Below are positions 8,976 through 18,759 of a stretch of 64,000 nucleotides of DNA, in pieces. The first letter of the stretch is position 1; each line of letters opens with the position of its first letter. Location of the stretch: contig NZ_JAERRJ010000003.1 of the NCBI RefSeq assembly GCF_016741815.1, forward strand, positions 1 to 64,000, written 5' to 3'. A program made the position numbers and the translations under genes. Below the pieces are notes generated by a model. It searched no databases, was not told the origin of the DNA, and saw only the letters and a program-made list of their open reading frames with translations. Source of the DNA: Nocardia acididurans (lineage in GTDB: Bacteria > Actinomycetota > Actinomycetes > Mycobacteriales > Mycobacteriaceae).

Positions 8976-10004
8976 TCAGCGGCTCCAGGCCAGTTTGATT
9001 CTGGTGGTGGCCAGGAAGTCCGCCGTCAATTCGCGCAGGGCGAGGAATTGGCCTCCGGTGCCGTACTTTTGGCGCAGGCCGCCGAAGTCGGCGTATTCGG
9101 CCGCCGCCGCGATCTGGTTCGATTCGGGGATGCGGGTGGGGAAGAGCCTGGGCAGGGAGTGGTTGCGGGAGAGGGCTTCCAGGACCTGGCGGTGCACCGC
9201 GGAGGAGCGGCGGTATTTGGTGACCACCACGCCGAGTTCCTCGATGGGGGCTCCCCAGTCGGCGGCGAGGTGGCGGATGTGGTGCTGGACGGACGGAATG
9301 CCGTAGGTGGACATGAAATCCGGGATGGTGGGGATGAGATAGCCGTCGGCTATGCGCAATCCGTTCTGGGTGATGGTGCCGAGGTTGGGCGGGCAGTCGA
9401 TGAGGACGAAGTCGTAGCCGCCGAGCACATCCGCCAGTGAGGCCGCGAGGACCGTGGTGGGGTCGTTGCCGCGCAGGTGCGGCAGATCATCCTGTTGCGC
9501 AATGAGCTTCGGGGAGGACGGTAAGAGGTCGACCGAGGTGACGACCGACATCGGGGAGACCTGCTGCTGCACCAGGCGGGCGGCATTGCCGGGGCGACGC
9601 CCGGCCAGGGCGTCGGCGAAGACCGCGGCCAGGGTGGCGTCGGCGGAATCCAGTTCCGCCCTGCGTTTTTCGCCGACCATCATGGTGGTGAGATTGGTTT
9701 GCGGGTCCAGGTCCACGACCAGGACGCGTTTGCCGAATTCGACGGAGAGGATCTCGGCCAGGGCGGCGGTGGTGGTCGTCTTGCCCACGCCGCCCTTGAG
9801 GTTGAAGATCGCCACCACGTAGGGCCGGGCCTGACCGCGCACCGGGTGTTTCTCCCAGATCCGTTGCGGCCGCTCGAATTGCAGGATCCGGGACGACTTC
9901 GCGGGCCAGTCCCAGCCGAATCCCCGCTCCCCCTCGTCCCCCACGGGCGTCCGAGCATCGGGCACCACGTCGCCACGCAACTCCACCAGCTCGTAACCCT
10001 CCAT
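8976..10004 (-). CDS. Orphan ParA/Soj-like ATPase
   Basis: ParA/MinD-family ATPase of 342 aa. The deviant Walker A is [10 protein letters not shown] near residue 70, followed by Walker A' ([11 protein letters not shown]) and Walker B ([11 protein letters not shown]). A hydrophilic about 60-residue extension precedes the ATPase core. No ParB or centromere-like repeat is visible nearby, so this is not an obvious chromosome or plasmid partition pair. Orphan ParA proteins in actinobacteria can position other cargo, but the cargo here cannot be told. It starts at ATG 10004 and is divergent from pepA across 190 bp. Confidence 0.85.
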   Translation of the reverse strand: MEGYELVELRGDVVPDARTPVGDEGERGFGWDWPAKSSRILQFERPQRIWEKHPVRGQARPYVVAIFNLKGGVGKTTTTAALAEILSVEFGKRVLVVDLDPQTNLTTMMVGEKRRAELDSADATLAAVFADALAGRRPGNAARLVQQQVSPMSVVTSVDLLPSSPKLIAQQDDLPHLRGNDPTTVLAASLADVLGGYDFVLIDCPPNLGTITQNGLRIADGYLIPTIPDFMSTYGIPSVQHHIRHLAADWGAPIEELGVVVTKYRRSSAVHRQVLEALSRNHSLPRLFPTRIPESNQIAAAAEYADFGGLRQKYGTGGQFLALRELTADFLATTRIKLAWSR

Positions 10005-10194
10005 CGCCTCGACCGCCGTGGCGGTCCGAGTCAGCCTAGTGATCGGCGCCCGTGGCGGAGGGCTTCGACACGACGTGTCTCAGTTCTCGGGACGGAGATC
10101 ACGGCATCGCCGCAGGCACTCCGGCAATCGGGACATTTCGCATTCGACGCGCCGAACCCCGACCCGATTCGACACGCCCAGTAACGTGGGGCCC

Positions 10195-11700
10195 ATGACA
10201 GCTGTTGCAGATCGTTCGCTCGGGCCGGAACTGGTACGCACCGAGAGCATCGGCGAGGCCGATGTGCTCGTCATCGGACTCACGTCGTCCGACGACGGTC
10301 CCGTCATCGCGCCCGCGGACGCCTTCGGCGATGTGCTGGACGCCGACACCCGGGCGGCGCTGCTGACCGCCCTGCGCGCGGTCGGAGCCAAGGGCAAGCC
10401 CGAGGAGCTCACCCGGGTTCCGGCGCCGGCCGGACTGGGCGTGGACAGTGTGCTCGCGGTCGGCCTCGGCCCGGCCGAGAAAGTGGACGCCGAGCAGATC
10501 CGCAAGTCGGCCGGTGTGGCCGGGCGGGCGCTGGCCGGGACCGCGACAGCGGTCACCACGCTGTCCGGGCTCGATCTGGGCGCGGCGGCCGAGGGGTTCT
10601 ACCTCGGGGCCTACCAGTTCACCGCGTTCAAGTCGGTGAAGTCCGCGCCGAAGCCGGGTGACCAGCCGGTCGCTCGCGTCGAATTCCTGGTTCCCGACGC
10701 GGGATTCGGTGAAGAAGCCCTGTTCCGCGCCCAGGCCGTGGCCGAAGCCGTCGCCACCGCACGGGATTTCGTGAACACTCCCCCGAACGCGCTGTTCCCG
10801 GCCGAATTCGCCAACCGCGCAGCCGAATTGGCCAAGGCCGCCGGACTGCACGTGGAGATCCTCGACGAAACCGAGCTGGAGGCCAAGGGCTTCGGCGGCA
10901 TCCTCGGCGTCGGCAAGGGCTCCTCGCGGCCGCCGCGGCTGATCCGCATCACCTACGCGGGCGGCGACAAGAAGGTCGCGCTCATCGGCAAGGGCATCAC
11001 CTTCGACACCGGCGGCATCTCCATCAAGCCGGCCGCGAACATGGAGAACATGACCTCCGATATGGGCGGCGCGGCGGCGGTCATCGCCACCACGCTGCTG
11101 GCGGCGCGGCTGAGCCTGCCCCTCACCGTGGTCGCGACCGTGCCGATGGCCGAGAACATGCCGTCCGCGACCGCGCAGCGTCCGGGCGACGTGCTGGTGC
11201 AGTACGGCGGCACCACCGTCGAGGTGATCAATACCGATGCCGAGGGCCGGCTGATCCTGGCCGACGCCATCGTGCGCGCGAGCGAGGACGAGCCGGACTA
11301 CCTGATCGACGTGGCCACCCTCACCGGCGCGCAGATGGTGGCGCTGGGCACCCGCACCCCGGGCGTGATGGGCACCGACGCCTTCCGGGATCGGGTGGCG
11401 CGCATCTCCCAGGGCGTCGGCGAGAACGCCTGGGCCATGCCGCTTCCCGCGGAACTGCGCGGCGACCTCAACTCCAAGATCGCCGATCTGGCGAATGTCG
11501 CACCGCACCGCTGGGGCGGCATGCTGTCGGCCGGGCTGTTCCTCAAGGAGTTCGTGCCGGAGTCGGTCGAGTGGGCGCACCTGGATGTCGCCGGCCCCGC
11601 CTACAACACCGGCGGGCCGTTCGGCTACATCGGCAAGGGCGGCACCGGCGTCCCGGTCCGCACCCTCATCGCCACCCTCGAGGACATCGCCGCGGAGTAG
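10195..11700 (+). CDS. pepA: Leucyl aminopeptidase (M17 family)
   Basis: Cytosolic two-metal aminopeptidase that removes N-terminal residues during peptide turnover; probably hexameric as in the family. The 501-aa product has the variable N-terminal domain and the catalytic domain with [11 protein letters not shown] (Lys near residue 264) and the signature NTDAEGRL (near residue 345), plus conserved Asp and Glu ligands. I start at ATG 10195 ([13 protein letters not shown]); the frame is open further upstream but with non-family sequence. It corresponds to Rv2213 of M. tuberculosis, next to the E2 acyltransferase in both genomes. Confidence 0.94.
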   Translation: MTAVADRSLGPELVRTESIGEADVLVIGLTSSDDGPVIAPADAFGDVLDADTRAALLTALRAVGAKGKPEELTRVPAPAGLGVDSVLAVGLGPAEKVDAEQIRKSAGVAGRALAGTATAVTTLSGLDLGAAAEGFYLGAYQFTAFKSVKSAPKPGDQPVARVEFLVPDAGFGEEALFRAQAVAEAVATARDFVNTPPNALFPAEFANRAAELAKAAGLHVEILDETELEAKGFGGILGVGKGSSRPPRLIRITYAGGDKKVALIGKGITFDTGGISIKPAANMENMTSDMGGAAAVIATTLLAARLSLPLTVVATVPMAENMPSATAQRPGDVLVQYGGTTVEVINTDAEGRLILADAIVRASEDEPDYLIDVATLTGAQMVALGTRTPGVMGTDAFRDRVARISQGVGENAWAMPLPAELRGDLNSKIADLANVAPHRWGGMLSAGLFLKEFVPESVEWAHLDVAGPAYNTGGPFGYIGKGGTGVPVRTLIATLEDIAAE

Positions 11701-11792
11701 GCGGCAGCACAGTTCGCGGTAATGCTCGTTCGGCATGGCCGAAAATCGCTGGCGCAGAATATATTCTGCGCCGGCATCGCTCGGCGCGGGAA

Positions 11793-12587
11793 CTACTCCT
11801 CGGGTGCGGCGGGGAGGCCCACGACGAAGAGGATGCGGTCGTGGTATTCGACCGAATCGACCTGGAAGAGTTCGAGATCGATGTGGCGGTGCTCGCCGGA
11901 ATCCGGGTCGCGGAGTTCCATGCGCGGGGTCTGGCGGCCGAATCCGGCGTCGCCGTTCGCCCAGATGCGACGGAAATCGGGATAGCGGCTCAGCTCCTCG
12001 AGTGTCTCGGACCACCATTTGGCATTGTCGGAACGGCCGATGAATCCGCGCACGAGTGAGACGGTCAGGTAGGCCTCGCGTTCCCATTCCACGAGAGCCT
12101 GTTTCGATCGTTCGTCGGCAAATATCCAGCGCAGCACGCTGCCGTTGTCGAGGATGCCGGTGAAGGTGCGACCGTAGGCGGCATTGCAGGCCAGCACATT
12201 CGAGCGCGTGTCGAGATATGCGGCGGGATTCGGCTCGTGCCGGACCAGGCTCTGGCGCATCCCCGGCGAGAGGGTGGCGCGCAGATCCTCGACGGTGGGC
12301 ATGTCGATCTCGCTCAGCCCGGCCAGGTCGTAGAGGTGGCGGCGGTCCGCGTCGGAGACCAGCTCCTTCTCGTCCAGACAGCTGAGCAGCGCCTCCACCA
12401 CGGTGCGGGTGGGTTTGCGGTCACGGTCGTCGAGTTCCAGGTGCGCGACGTAGCTGGCGCTCAGATGCGCGGAGCGGGCCAGCCGCTCGCGGGAAATGGC
12501 GCGCGCGTCACGCAGCCGCCGCAGCACCGATCCGAAGGTGGGTAGCGGTAGCGCGTCACCCGCGGGTGAGTCGACTTTCTTATGCAA
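11793..12587 (-). CDS. XRE-family regulator with MmyB-type ligand domain
   Basis: Predicted DNA-binding regulator. Residues about 10-75 form an XRE helix-turn-helix (FGSVLRRLRDARAISRERLARSAHLSASYVAHLE). The rest resembles the MmyB-like ligand-binding (PAS-like) domain common in actinobacteria, with NPAAYLDTRSNVLACNAAY and a C-terminal FVVGLPAAPEE. The start is uncertain: a TTG at 12587 has AGGGG 7-8 nt upstream and gives 264 aa beginning (M)HKKVDSPAGD, while longer in-frame starts to 12830 add non-conserved sequence. A 17-bp palindrome lies about 55 bp upstream and could be its own operator. The ligand and targets are unknown. Confidence 0.8.
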   Translation of the reverse strand: MHKKVDSPAGDALPLPTFGSVLRRLRDARAISRERLARSAHLSASYVAHLELDDRDRKPTRTVVEALLSCLDEKELVSDADRRHLYDLAGLSEIDMPTVEDLRATLSPGMRQSLVRHEPNPAAYLDTRSNVLACNAAYGRTFTGILDNGSVLRWIFADERSKQALVEWEREAYLTVSLVRGFIGRSDNAKWWSETLEELSRYPDFRRIWANGDAGFGRQTPRMELRDPDSGEHRHIDLELFQVDSVEYHDRILFVVGLPAAPEE

Positions 12588-13132
12588 TGCAGCTACCCCT
12601 CGAGCAAAACGTAAACGCAGAGAGGACCGGGGTCCATACTCCTGCCTGTATATCAGGCAAATACAAGGCAACTCCATGTTTCCGACACGCGTTTTCCGGA
12701 AACTCCATTTTCCCCACCGCCGTCGGCTTTGCCGCGCCGAGGTCCGGCGGACGGGATTCGCGCCGGTGGCGGGCTCGCGCGGCGCAGGTGAAAGCTTCAA
12801 CCAGACCGCCCGGTTCGCGACGCTCGCCACAACTGACCGGCCTCACGAAACTCGGTGACATGGGACACGGGACAAGTCGGGCGTCCGTGCAGTTCGCGGC
12901 GCTCGGCGACCACTCACAGCCCCCTCGGCGGTAGCGAGAGGTCCGCTCATCGGCCGCCCTGTGACACGCCGCACGCGCGGTAGTGCAAGGATGGGTTCCG
13001 GAACAACAACCTACGGATCTCCGGGAGCCACAGAAAGTTCGGTGGCTGTACGGGTGTTCACCGCGACCCGCGGTGCGCGCCACCCCGAGACACACTGTTT
13101 AACCCGACGAGCAGTCAGAGGAGTCAACGGAC
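12588..13132. other. 545-bp gap between XRE regulator and dlaT
   Basis: No convincing gene. It must carry promoters for both divergent genes. Visible structure: the palindrome TGCCTGTATATCAGGCA at 12643-12659, and GAGGAG 9 nt before the dlaT start. The AT-richer 12600-12720 portion lies nearer the regulator. Confidence 0.6.
12643..12659. promoter_or_regulatory. Palindrome, candidate operator of the XRE regulator
   Basis: Perfect 6-bp arms TGCCTG and CAGGCA flank a TATAT core, about 55 bp upstream of the regulator start. Helix-turn-helix dimers often bind such sites. The assignment is by position only. Confidence 0.4.
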
Positions 13133-14914
13133 ATGGCCTTCTCCGTCCAGATGCCGGCTCTTGGTGAGAGCGTCACCGAGGGCACTGTGACCAGGTGGCT
13201 GAAGCAGGAAGGAGACACGGTCGAGGTCGACGAGCCGCTGCTCGAGGTCTCCACCGACAAGGTCGACACCGAAATCCCGTCTCCCGCAGCCGGTGTCCTG
13301 GTCAAGATCGTGGCGCAGGAAGACGACGTGATCGAGGTCGGTGGCGAACTCGGCGTGATCGGTGACGCGGGTGAGGCTCCGGCCCCCGCTGCCGCGCCCG
13401 CCCCGGAAGCCGCGCCCGCACCTGCCCCCGAACCCGAGCCGGCCCCCGCGCCGCAGGCTGCCGCACCGGCCGCCGCCCCCGAACCCGCGCCCGCCGGCAA
13501 TGGCGGCGCCGCCTCCGGTACCCCGGTGAAGATGCCCGAACTGGGCGAATCCGTCACCGAGGGCACCGTCACCCGCTGGCTGAAGCAGGTCGGCGATCAG
13601 GTCGAGGTCGACGAGCCGCTGCTCGAGGTCTCCACCGACAAGGTCGACACCGAGATCCCGTCGCCCGTCGCGGGCACGCTGCTGGAGATCACCGCGCAGG
13701 AAGACGACGTGGTCAACGTCGGCGGCCAGCTCGGCGTCATCGGCTCCGGATCCCCGGCCGCCGCCCCGGCTCCGGCCCCCGCGCCCGCCCCGGCTCCGGC
13801 CGCACCCGCTCCGGCCCCCGCGCCCGCCCCGGCACCGGCTCCGGCCGCCGCGGCTCCCGCTCCAGCCCCGGCGCCCGCGCCCGCTCCGGCTCCCGCGCAG
13901 AAGCCCGCCCCGGTGCCCGCCGGTGCGACCCCGGCCGATGAGCCGTCCTCCAACGGTGGTCCGTACGTGACCCCGCTGGTGCGAAAGCTGGCGCAGGAGA
14001 ACGGCGTCGACCTCGCGAGCCTGACCGGCTCCGGCGTCGGTGGCCGCATCCGCAAGCAGGATGTGCTGGCCGCCGCCGAGGCGAAGAAGGCTCCGGCTCC
14101 GGCAGCACATCTTCCCCAGGAAAAGGCGTCCGAATCCGGAGCGGCAGTCTCGGTTTCTGCCAGCACTCCCGCTTCGCGTCCGAGCCTGGCGCACCTGCCC
14201 GGCACGGTCCAGAAGGCCAGCCGCATCCGGCAGATCACGGCCACCAAGACCCGCGAGTCGCTGCAGACCACCGCGCAGCTCACGCAGGTCCACGAGGTCG
14301 ACATGACCCGCATCGCCGCCCTGCGCGGCAAGGCCAAGGCCGCCTTCAAGCAGCGGGAGGGCGTGAACATCACGTTCCTGCCGTTCTACGCGAAGGCCGT
14401 CATCGAGGCCCTCGCGGTGCACCCGAACGTGAACGCCTCCTACAACGAGGACACCAAGGAGATCACCTACCACTCGGTGGTCAACCTGGGTATCGCGGTC
14501 GACACCGAGAACGGTCTGCTGTCGCCGGTCATCCACAACGCCAACGACCTGTCGCTGGCGGGCCTGGCCCGCGCCATCGCCGATATCGCCAACCGGGCGC
14601 GCACCGGCGGACTGAAGCCGAACGACCTGTCGGGCGGCACGTTCACCATCACGAACATCGGTTCGCAGGGCGCACTGTTCGACACCCCGATCCTGGTCCC
14701 GCCGCAGGCCGCCATGCTGGGCACCGGCGCAATCGTCAAGCGCCCCATGGTGATCAGCGATGACGGCAGCGAGTTCATCGGCATCCGCTCGATGGCCTAC
14801 CTGCCGCTGACCTACGATCACCGGCTCATCGACGGCGCCGACGCCGGCCGCTTCCTCACCACCATCAAGCACCGGCTGGAAGAGGCGGCGTTCGAGGGCG
14901 ACCTCGGCCTGTAG
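13133..14914 (+). CDS. dlaT: Dihydrolipoamide acyltransferase (E2 of 2-oxoacid dehydrogenases)
   Basis: E2 core enzyme that transfers acyl groups from its swinging lipoyl arms to CoA; in Corynebacteriales this gene serves pyruvate dehydrogenase and is often labelled sucB. The 593-aa product has two lipoyl domains with lipoylated Lys43 and Lys170 (both in [11 protein letters not shown]). Two Ala/Pro-rich linkers follow, the second almost pure Ala-Pro. A peripheral subunit-binding domain (about 279-315, [15 protein letters not shown]) and the catalytic domain with [10 protein letters not shown] (His563, Asp567) complete it. The ATG at 13133 is preceded by GAGGAG. The lipoate synthesis genes lipB and lipA lie 1.9-2.7 kb downstream, supplying the cofactor this protein carries. 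Confidence 0.93.
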   Translation: MAFSVQMPALGESVTEGTVTRWLKQEGDTVEVDEPLLEVSTDKVDTEIPSPAAGVLVKIVAQEDDVIEVGGELGVIGDAGEAPAPAAAPAPEAAPAPAPEPEPAPAPQAAAPAAAPEPAPAGNGGAASGTPVKMPELGESVTEGTVTRWLKQVGDQVEVDEPLLEVSTDKVDTEIPSPVAGTLLEITAQEDDVVNVGGQLGVIGSGSPAAAPAPAPAPAPAPAAPAPAPAPAPAPAPAAAAPAPAPAPAPAPAPAQKPAPVPAGATPADEPSSNGGPYVTPLVRKLAQENGVDLASLTGSGVGGRIRKQDVLAAAEAKKAPAPAAHLPQEKASESGAAVSVSASTPASRPSLAHLPGTVQKASRIRQITATKTRESLQTTAQLTQVHEVDMTRIAALRGKAKAAFKQREGVNITFLPFYAKAVIEALAVHPNVNASYNEDTKEITYHSVVNLGIAVDTENGLLSPVIHNANDLSLAGLARAIADIANRARTGGLKPNDLSGGTFTITNIGSQGALFDTPILVPPQAAMLGTGAIVKRPMVISDDGSEFIGIRSMAYLPLTYDHRLIDGADAGRFLTTIKHRLEEAAFEGDLGL

Positions 14915-14927
14915 TAGCACTGTTCGC

Positions 14928-15824
14928 ATGAAGGTTGTGGTCGCCGGTTCGTCCGGGTTGATCGGTACGGCGCTCGTCGCGGCTCTGCGCCGCGACGGGC
15001 ACCGGGTCACCCGCCTGGTCCGGCGGCCCGCCCAGGCGCGCGACGAATTCCGCTGGGATCCGGTGCGCGCCGATCTGGACGAACGCGCGCTGCGCGATGC
15101 GGACGCCGTGGTGAATCTCTGCGGCGCGAGCATCGGGCGGCGGCGCTGGAACGGCAGTTACAAGCAGGAACTGCGGGACAGCCGGGTGGTTCCGACCGAT
15201 GTGCTGGCCTCCGCGGTGGCCGCCGAGGGCGTGCCGATTCTGGTGAGCGCCAGCGGCGTGCACTACTACGGCGGCGACAGCGGGAATCGCGTCGTCACCG
15301 AGAGTTCGCCCGCGGGAACGGGTTTCCTGCCGAGCCTGTGCCTGGACTGGGAGGGCGCGACCCTGCCCGCCGCCGAGGCGGGAGCACGCGTGGTGCTGCT
15401 GCGCAGTGCGGTGGTGCTGGCCAAGCACGGCGGCATGTTCAGTCAGCTGTATCCGCTGTATGCCCTCGGGCTGGGCGGGCGGCTGGGCAACGGCCGCCAG
15501 TACCTGCCGTGGATCTCGCTCGACGACGAGATCGCGGCCCTCGTTTTCGCGCTCACGCACGAAAGTCTTTCCGGCCCGGTGAATCTGGCGGGCCCGGCTC
15601 CGGTCACCAACGCCGAGTTCACCCGCGCGGTCGGCCGGGCCATGCATCGGCCCACGCCACTGGTGGTGCCCGCCTTCGCATTACGCGCGGTGCTGGGCGA
15701 ATTCGCGCAGGAGGGCATTCTGCACGGGCCGCGCGCGATTCCGACGAAGCTCGAGGAAGCCGGGTTCGAGTTCCAGCATCCGACCGTCGGCGCCGCGCTG
15801 GCGGCGACCCTCGGCCGCAACTGA
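14928..15824 (+). CDS. TIGR01777-family NAD-dependent epimerase
   Basis: Short-chain dehydrogenase/epimerase-fold protein of 298 aa; the reaction is unknown for this family. The N-terminal dinucleotide site is GSSGLIGTAL. Family features are NLCGASIGRRRW, SASGVHYYGG, WEGATLPA and the C-terminal DUF1731 region (VPAFALRAVLGEFAQEGILHGPRAIPTKL). It begins 13 nt after dlaT and corresponds to Rv2216, suggesting co-transcription with the E2 gene. A role linked to lipoylated enzymes is only guilt by position. Confidence 0.88.
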   Translation: MKVVVAGSSGLIGTALVAALRRDGHRVTRLVRRPAQARDEFRWDPVRADLDERALRDADAVVNLCGASIGRRRWNGSYKQELRDSRVVPTDVLASAVAAEGVPILVSASGVHYYGGDSGNRVVTESSPAGTGFLPSLCLDWEGATLPAAEAGARVVLLRSAVVLAKHGGMFSQLYPLYALGLGGRLGNGRQYLPWISLDDEIAALVFALTHESLSGPVNLAGPAPVTNAEFTRAVGRAMHRPTPLVVPAFALRAVLGEFAQEGILHGPRAIPTKLEEAGFEFQHPTVGAALAATLGRN

Positions 15825-16049
15825 CCCGCAACTGGCCGAAACCACGGCATTTCACACAGGCGTACCGTGGTCGTAGGTCGGTCGACTAAATCCCCTGGGT
15901 AACGCCGAAGCGCTACAGATCTGAGACCTGAATGCCGACCCGATGACGTGTAAGACGCCCATAATCAGGTAACTCGGTAGTAGCCATTGCCGATAACTCC
16001 CCATTCGACCCGTGCGGGATACGGGCCATCGAGTGACAGGGGGTCACCA

Positions 16050-16196
16050 ATGTTCAAAACAATCGCGGCCGAACTGTTCGTCGCATTCGCGCTCCTCGCG
16101 GGCGGATACACCGTGCAGACCATCGACGATCCCTATCATTGCCTGCCGCACGTGCTTGCCCCCGGTGACCTCGTGCAATGCCTGGACGAAGACTGA
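16050..16196 (+). CDS. Small 48-aa membrane or exported peptide
   Basis: Unrecognised. The ATG at 16050 is preceded by AGGGGG 7 nt upstream, giving MFKTIAAELFVAFALLAGGYTV, a hydrophobic N-terminal segment that could be a signal peptide or single helix. A short tail follows with two Cys and several Asp residues, ending QCLDED. If exported, the tail could form a disulfide. Start and existence rest on the ribosome site and composition only. Confidence 0.5.
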   Translation: MFKTIAAELFVAFALLAGGYTVQTIDDPYHCLPHVLAPGDLVQCLDED

Positions 16197-16245
16197 CGCC
16201 GGGTGAGGTCCGGCTCACAACCGCATCCTGATTACCGTTGGGGGC

Positions 16246-16800
16246 GTGAGTGAAACTCCCTCCCCCACCGTGCTCGCCCGCGCCGAACTCCAGCTGCGCG
16301 ACGCACGGGAGAGCGATCTGCCGGAGATCCTGGCGATCCACAACCACGCCATCGCCGAGACCACGGCCATCTGGGATACCGAACCGGCCGATCTGGACGA
16401 ACGCAAGGCGTGGTTCGAGACCCGCACCCGCGGCGGCTACCCCATCCTGGTCGCCGAGATCGACGGCGCGGTCGCCGGGTACGCCAGCTACGCGCAGTTC
16501 CGGCCCAAGTCGGGATACCGCTTCTCCGTGGAGAATTCGGTGTACGTGGCCGAGAAGTTCCACCGCCGCGGCGTGGCCACCACCCTCATGCGCGCACTCA
16601 TCGAACGCGCGCAGCGCGGCGGCGTGCACGTCATGGTCGCGGCCGTCGAATCCGGCAACACCACCTCCATCGCCCTGCACGCGAAGTTCGGCTTCGAGAT
16701 CGTCGGGCGGATGCCGGAGGTCGGGCACAAGTTCGGGCGCTGGATCGATCTGACGCTGATGCAGCTCACGATCGATGATGGCGTAACGTCGCTGTCGTGA
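16246..16800 (+). CDS. GNAT acetyltransferase, phosphinothricin N-acetyltransferase family
   Basis: Acetyl-CoA-dependent N-acetyltransferase of 184 aa, resembling the Pat/Bar family that acetylates glutamine-synthetase inhibitors such as phosphinothricin and methionine sulfoximine. Visible are the N-terminal [42 protein letters not shown] with the acetyl-CoA loop, and the C-terminal [22 protein letters not shown]. The GTG start is at 16246. Its stop overlaps the lipB start by 4 nt (GTGA), so the two are probably translated together; this gene is not present at this spot in M. tuberculosis. The real substrate is unproven. The nearby glutamine synthetase genes make the inhibitor link noteworthy but do not prove it. 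Confidence 0.85.
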   Translation: MSETPSPTVLARAELQLRDARESDLPEILAIHNHAIAETTAIWDTEPADLDERKAWFETRTRGGYPILVAEIDGAVAGYASYAQFRPKSGYRFSVENSVYVAEKFHRRGVATTLMRALIERAQRGGVHVMVAAVESGNTTSIALHAKFGFEIVGRMPEVGHKFGRWIDLTLMQLTIDDGVTSLS

Positions 16801-17573
16801 GCGAGAGCACCACCGCCGCCTCTGGCAGACCGGCCGTCACCCCGGCCCGCGGCATCTCGGCCCGCCTCGACAGCACCGAACTGCTGGTGGAGGATCTGGG
16901 CCTCATCGACTACACCGAGGCGTGGGAGAAGCAGCGCGAGATCGCGAGCGAACGCGCCGAGGGCATCGGACAGGATCGGCTGCTGCTGCTGGAGCATCCG
17001 TTCGTATTCACCGCCGGACGGCGCACCGAGGCCCAGGACCTGCCCATGGACGGCAGCCCGGTGATCGAGGTCGACCGCGGCGGCAAGATCACCTGGCACG
17101 GCCCCGGGCAGCTGGTCGGATATCCGATCATCCGGCTCGCGGAGCCCGTCGACGTGGTCGCGTACGTGCGGCGGCTCGAAGAGGCCCTGATCGACGTGTG
17201 CGCGCAGCTGGGCGTGAATGCCGGTCGCGTGGAAGGCCGTTCGGGCGTCTGGGTGCCCGCGAACGACTTCCTGCCCGAGCGCAAAGTCGCCGCTATCGGC
17301 GTGCGCGTACAGCGCGGGGTGGCCATGCACGGCATCTCGCTGAACTGCAATTCGACCCTCGACGGCTTCAACGCCATCGTGCCGTGCGGCATCCGCGACG
17401 CCGGCGTCACCACGCTGACCCGCGAACTCCGCCGCGAGGTGACCGTCGCCGAGGTGCGGCCCCTGGTCGCCGACGCCATCACCCGAGCGCTCAACGGCGA
17501 GCTCCCGGTTACCGATCACCAGATCACCCGGCCCCCGGCTGTCACCGGCAAGGTGCCCGCCACCGCGGAATGA
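16797..17573 (+). CDS. lipB: Lipoyl(octanoyl) transferase
   Basis: Moves an octanoyl group from acyl carrier protein to lipoyl domains, the first step of lipoate synthesis. The 258-aa product has the family signature [17 protein letters not shown], the catalytic Lys (KVAAIGVRV) and the acyl-thioester Cys ([13 protein letters not shown]). A hydrophilic N-terminal extension of about 25 residues precedes the core. The GTG start is shared with the stop of the acetyltransferase gene. lipA follows 22 nt later, so the two form one unit serving the E2 protein upstream. Confidence 0.95.
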   Translation: MSESTTAASGRPAVTPARGISARLDSTELLVEDLGLIDYTEAWEKQREIASERAEGIGQDRLLLLEHPFVFTAGRRTEAQDLPMDGSPVIEVDRGGKITWHGPGQLVGYPIIRLAEPVDVVAYVRRLEEALIDVCAQLGVNAGRVEGRSGVWVPANDFLPERKVAAIGVRVQRGVAMHGISLNCNSTLDGFNAIVPCGIRDAGVTTLTRELRREVTVAEVRPLVADAITRALNGELPVTDHQITRPPAVTGKVPATAE

Positions 17574-17595
17574 TCACGAGCGTAAGGTGACTTGA

Positions 17596-18639
17596 GTGAC
17601 CTCCGTCGATACCCCGACACCGAACACCAATCCGGCCGGACCCAATGGCCGGAAACTGCTCCGCATCGAGGCCCGCAACGCCGAGACCCCGATCGAGCGC
17701 AAACCCAAGTGGATTCGCACCCGCGCCACCATGGGCCCCGAGTACTCCGAACTCAAGGGCCTGGTGAAACGCGAAGGGCTGCACACGGTTTGCGAAGAGG
17801 CGGGGTGTCCCAACATCTTCGAGTGCTGGGAGGACCGCGAGGCCACCTTCCTCATCGGCGGCGAGCAGTGCACGCGGCGCTGCGACTTCTGCCAGATCGA
17901 CACCGGCAAACCCGCCGCACTCGACCGGGACGAGCCGCGCCGGGTGGCCGAGAGCGTGCAGGCCATGGGGCTGCGCTACTCCACCATCACCGGCGTCGCG
18001 CGCGACGATCTGGAGGACGGCGGGGCCTGGCTGTACGCCGAGACGGTGCGCGCCATCAAGCAGCTGAACCCGCACACCGGCGTGGAGCTGCTCATCCCTG
18101 ATTTCAACGCCGATCCCGAACAGCTGGCCGAGGTGTTCTCCGCGCGGCCCGAGGTGCTGGCGCACAACCTGGAGACGGTGCCGCGCATCTTCAAGCGGAT
18201 CCGGCCGGCGTTCCGGTACGAGCGGTCCCTCGCGGTGATCACCGCGGCGCGGGAGGCCGGGCTGGTCACCAAGTCCAACCTCATCCTCGGCATGGGCGAG
18301 ACGCCCGACGAGGTCACCGCCGCCATGAAGGATCTGCACGAGGCCGGGTGCGACATCCTGACCATCACGCAGTACCTGCGGCCGTCGCCGCGGCACCATC
18401 CGGTGGATCGCTGGGTGAAGCCGGAGGAGTTCGTCGAACACTCCGACGTCGCAACCGAACTCGGCTTCGCGGGTGTCATGGCCGGGCCGCTGGTGCGCTC
18501 GTCGTACCGGGCCGGGCGGCTCTACGCGCAGGCCATGCGGCATCACGGGCGGGAGATCGCGCCCGAGATGGCGCACCTCGCCGAGGAGGGCACCGCCTCG
18601 CAGGAGGCCACCTCGGTGCTGGCGCGCTACGGCTCCTGA
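17596..18639 (+). CDS. lipA: Lipoyl synthase
   Basis: Radical SAM enzyme that inserts two sulfurs into protein-bound octanoyl groups. The 347-aa product has the auxiliary cluster motif [12 protein letters not shown] (Cys near 66, 71, 77) and the radical SAM motif CTRRCDFC (near 91-98). The C-terminal RSSYRAG holds the conserved Arg-Ser-Ser. The GTG start at 17596 follows closely on lipB. Length and motifs are normal. Confidence 0.96.
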   Translation: MTSVDTPTPNTNPAGPNGRKLLRIEARNAETPIERKPKWIRTRATMGPEYSELKGLVKREGLHTVCEEAGCPNIFECWEDREATFLIGGEQCTRRCDFCQIDTGKPAALDRDEPRRVAESVQAMGLRYSTITGVARDDLEDGGAWLYAETVRAIKQLNPHTGVELLIPDFNADPEQLAEVFSARPEVLAHNLETVPRIFKRIRPAFRYERSLAVITAAREAGLVTKSNLILGMGETPDEVTAAMKDLHEAGCDILTITQYLRPSPRHHPVDRWVKPEEFVEHSDVATELGFAGVMAGPLVRSSYRAGRLYAQAMRHHGREIAPEMAHLAEEGTASQEATSVLARYGS

Positions 18640-18759
18640 ACCACGGTTTTCGCCCCGGCGGCGCCACCGTGAACGGCTCAATAACTCGAATCGTGGACGC
18701 GATCGGGGTCCCGGTGGGAAGGTTGAGATACCGCATCTATCGACCCCGGAGCGAGCCAT

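Noticed and set aside
15825..16049. Possible riboswitch before the small 48-aa ORF
   Set aside because: I looked for c-di-AMP and other known motifs but could not match a full conserved core.
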